A stretch of DNA of 5,829 bases, taken from JANNHK01 sp034408875. GTDB lineage: Bacteria > Actinomycetota > Acidimicrobiia > IMCC26256 > PALSA-610. Below the pieces are notes generated by a model. That model had not been told where the DNA came from and did not search any database. It saw nothing but the letters and a program-made list of their open reading frames with translations. Location: the NCBI GenBank assembly GCA_034408875.1, contig JAWXCJ010000271.1:1-5829 (forward strand). Reading direction: 5' to 3'. The position numbers were made by a program, and so were the translations under genes. Shown piece by piece: positions 4,426 to 5,829 of this stretch. The first letter of the stretch is position 1. Each line of letters begins with the position of its first letter.

Positions 4426-5829
4426 ATGACCGAACTGCGCGACGAGGGCCTGAAGGCGCTGCGAACCCTTGTCGGGTCCGACGATGCCGACTTCCGCGAC
4501 CACCAGTGGGAGGCGATCGCGGCGCTGGTCGAGGAGCGCCGCCGGGTGCTCGTGGTGCAGCGCACGGGGTGGGGGAAGAGCGCGGTCTACTTCGTGGCGA
4601 CGCAGTTGCTGCGTGCGCGGGGTGCGGGCCCGACGCTGCTCGTCTCGCCGCTCCTCGCGCTGATGCGCGACCAGATCGACGCGGCGGCGCGCGGTGGTGT
4701 CCGGGCACATCGCATCACGAGCGACAACAAGGACGAGTGGGAACAGGTCACCGAGGCACTCGAGCGCGACGAGGTCGACCTCCTGCTCGTCGCGCCCGAA
4801 CGGTTCGCGAACCCTGGGTTCCGCGCCGACGTGTTACCGCAGATCGCGCCGCGGGTCGGGTTGCTCGTCATCGACGAAGCGCACTGCATCAGCGACTGGG
4901 GTCACGACTTCCGCCCCGACTACCGCCGACTCACCGAGGTCGTCGACGGGTTGGCGTCCGGTGTCCCGGTGTTGTGTACGACGGCGACGGCGAACGACCG
5001 GGTCGTCGACGACATCGTCGACCAACTCGGCGCCGATCTCGTCGTGCTGCGCGGGCCGCTCGACCGGGCCAGCCTCGCGCTCGACGTCATCCACCTGCCG
5101 ACGCAGCCGCAACGCCTGGCCTGGTTGGCCGAGCACCTGCCGACGTTGCCGGGCACGGGCATCGTGTACACGCTGACCGTCGCCGACGCGCAGACCGTCG
5201 CCGAGTGGCTGCGGTTCCGTGGCATTGCCGCCCGCGCGTACTCGGGGGGCGAGACCACCGAAACGCGCATCGAGATCGAAGAGCAACTCAAACGCAACGA
5301 GATCAAGTGCGTCGTCGCCACGTCGGCGCTCGGCATGGGCTACGACAAACCCGACCTTGCGTTCGTCGTGCACTTCCAGGTGCCCGGTTCCGCGATCGCG
5401 TACTACCAGCAGGTCGGCCGCGCCGGCCGCAAACTCGACCACGCGTACGGCATCGCGCTCGTCGGCCACGAAGACCGCCAGATCCAGGACTGGTTCATCA
5501 ACACCGCGTTCCCACCGCGTGACAAAGCGGAAGCGATCGTCGGCCTGCTCGGCGAAGCGGGCGGGTGGGTGACGATGCGTGAGCTCCAAGAGGCGGTCAA
5601 CGCCAGACAGTCACGCGTCGAAGCGATGCTGAAGATCCTCGAAGTCGAAGGTGTCGTCGAACGCGACGGCCGAAAGTGGCGCCGCACCGACGTCGAGTGG
5701 GAGTACCCGCAGGAACGTGTCGAAGCGGTCACCGCCCGCCGGCGCGAAGAGCAAGTCCGCATGCGTGAGTTCCTCGACGGCGACGCCTGCCTGATGGAGT
5801 TCCTGCGCCGTGAGCTCGACGACCCCGAC
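4426..5829 (+). CDS. RecQ-family ATP-dependent DNA helicase (3' end outside window)
   Basis: The frame is open from ATG 4426 to the window edge (468 residues). It carries the superfamily 2 motifs of RecQ helicases, which unwind DNA 3' to 5' in recombination and repair: FRDHQWEAI (motif 0, about residue 23), RTGWGKS (motif I, 46-52, Lys51), SPLLALMRDQ (Ia), VIDEAHCISDWGHDFRPDYR (motif II and aromatic-rich loop, 148-167), TTATAN (III, 185-190), GIVYTLTVADAQ (IV), ATSALGMGYDKPD (V, 298-310) and QQVGRAGR (VI, 328-335, arginine-finger candidates Arg332/Arg335). A segment at about 366-425 looks like a winged helix (VTMRELQ, then VEAMLKILEVEGVVERDGRKW). The frame ends at CLMEFLRRELDD, which in relatives is where zinc-binding cysteines follow, so only the C-terminal part is missing. 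The motif I variant and overall pattern suggest an actinobacterial RecQ-like subgroup rather than E. coli-type RecQ, so no symbol is given. Because it has no stop inside the window, an ORF scan requiring one would miss it. Confidence 0.92.
   Translation, partial: MTELRDEGLKALRTLVGSDDADFRDHQWEAIAALVEERRRVLVVQRTGWGKSAVYFVATQLLRARGAGPTLLVSPLLALMRDQIDAAARGGVRAHRITSDNKDEWEQVTEALERDEVDLLLVAPERFANPGFRADVLPQIAPRVGLLVIDEAHCISDWGHDFRPDYRRLTEVVDGLASGVPVLCTTATANDRVVDDIVDQLGADLVVLRGPLDRASLALDVIHLPTQPQRLAWLAEHLPTLPGTGIVYTLTVADAQTVAEWLRFRGIAARAYSGGETTETRIEIEEQLKRNEIKCVVATSALGMGYDKPDLAFVVHFQVPGSAIAYYQQVGRAGRKLDHAYGIALVGHEDRQIQDWFINTAFPPRDKAEAIVGLLGEAGGWVTMRELQEAVNARQSRVEAMLKILEVEGVVERDGRKWRRTDVEWEYPQERVEAVTARRREEQVRMREFLDGDACLMEFLRRELDDPD

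Noticed and set aside
4338..4565. Longer form of the NYN protein starting at 4565 on the minus strand
   Set aside because: The extra 76 residues are Ser/Arg-rich and antisense to the helicase start; NYN similarity begins just after ATG 4337.
3406..4710. 434-residue minus-strand open frame
   Set aside because: It is antisense to vapC and the helicase and out of frame with the NYN gene; it is Arg/Gly-rich and typical of spurious GC-rich frames.
3954..5522. 522-residue plus-strand open frame
   Set aside because: It runs antisense through the NYN gene and out of frame through the helicase motifs; the product is Arg-rich with no recognisable domain.

Overview
This is a GC-rich window with strong G/C preference at third codon positions. 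Most genes lack a Shine-Dalgarno box and have a TANNNT-like -10 hexamer only 6-7 nt before the start codon, which suggests leaderless transcripts. Together with the RecQ-like and VapBC family types, this points to an actinobacterium, possibly an environmental Acidimicrobiia lineage. The phylum is a moderate inference and the class a weak one. No phage structural genes, insertion-sequence transposases, rRNA, tRNA or CRISPR were recognised.

Layout. (1) Positions 2-187 are the C-terminal end of a VapC-type PIN-domain toxin gene that starts before the window. (2) Positions 188-627 hold no intact gene. Inside is a degraded, antisense VapC remnant (about 195-413, minus strand) whose homology stops a few bases from the end of the first vapC. 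A second, much less certain gene tail may lie at 486-563 on the plus strand. (3) Positions 628-3105 encode an 825-residue SEC-C zinc-motif protein of unknown function. It has an in-frame 15-bp tandem repeat and a C-terminal segment resembling the toxin-binding domain of Xre/MbcA/ParS antitoxins. (4) Positions 3182-3837 are a complete vapBC toxin-antitoxin operon preceded by an AT-rich promoter/operator with short repeats. (5) Positions 3834-4337 (minus) encode a small NYN-domain (PIN-like) putative nuclease, convergent with vapC; their stop codons share a CTAG palindrome. (6) From 4426 to the window edge, divergent from the NYN gene, runs a RecQ-family DNA helicase, incomplete at its 3' end. 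It is open at the edge and easy to miss in an ORF scan that requires a stop codon.

How the genes may work together. The window is rich in PIN-fold proteins: two VapC loci, one VapC remnant and one NYN protein, beside a helicase and a SEC-C protein. It looks like an accessory region where toxin-antitoxin modules arrive and decay. VapB and VapC clearly form one operon. A functional link between the NYN protein and RecQ, which share an 88-bp divergent promoter region, is plausible but unproven. No well-known defence system was identified. The NYN/RecQ pair and the SEC-C protein with its antitoxin-like tail are the parts least explained by known systems.
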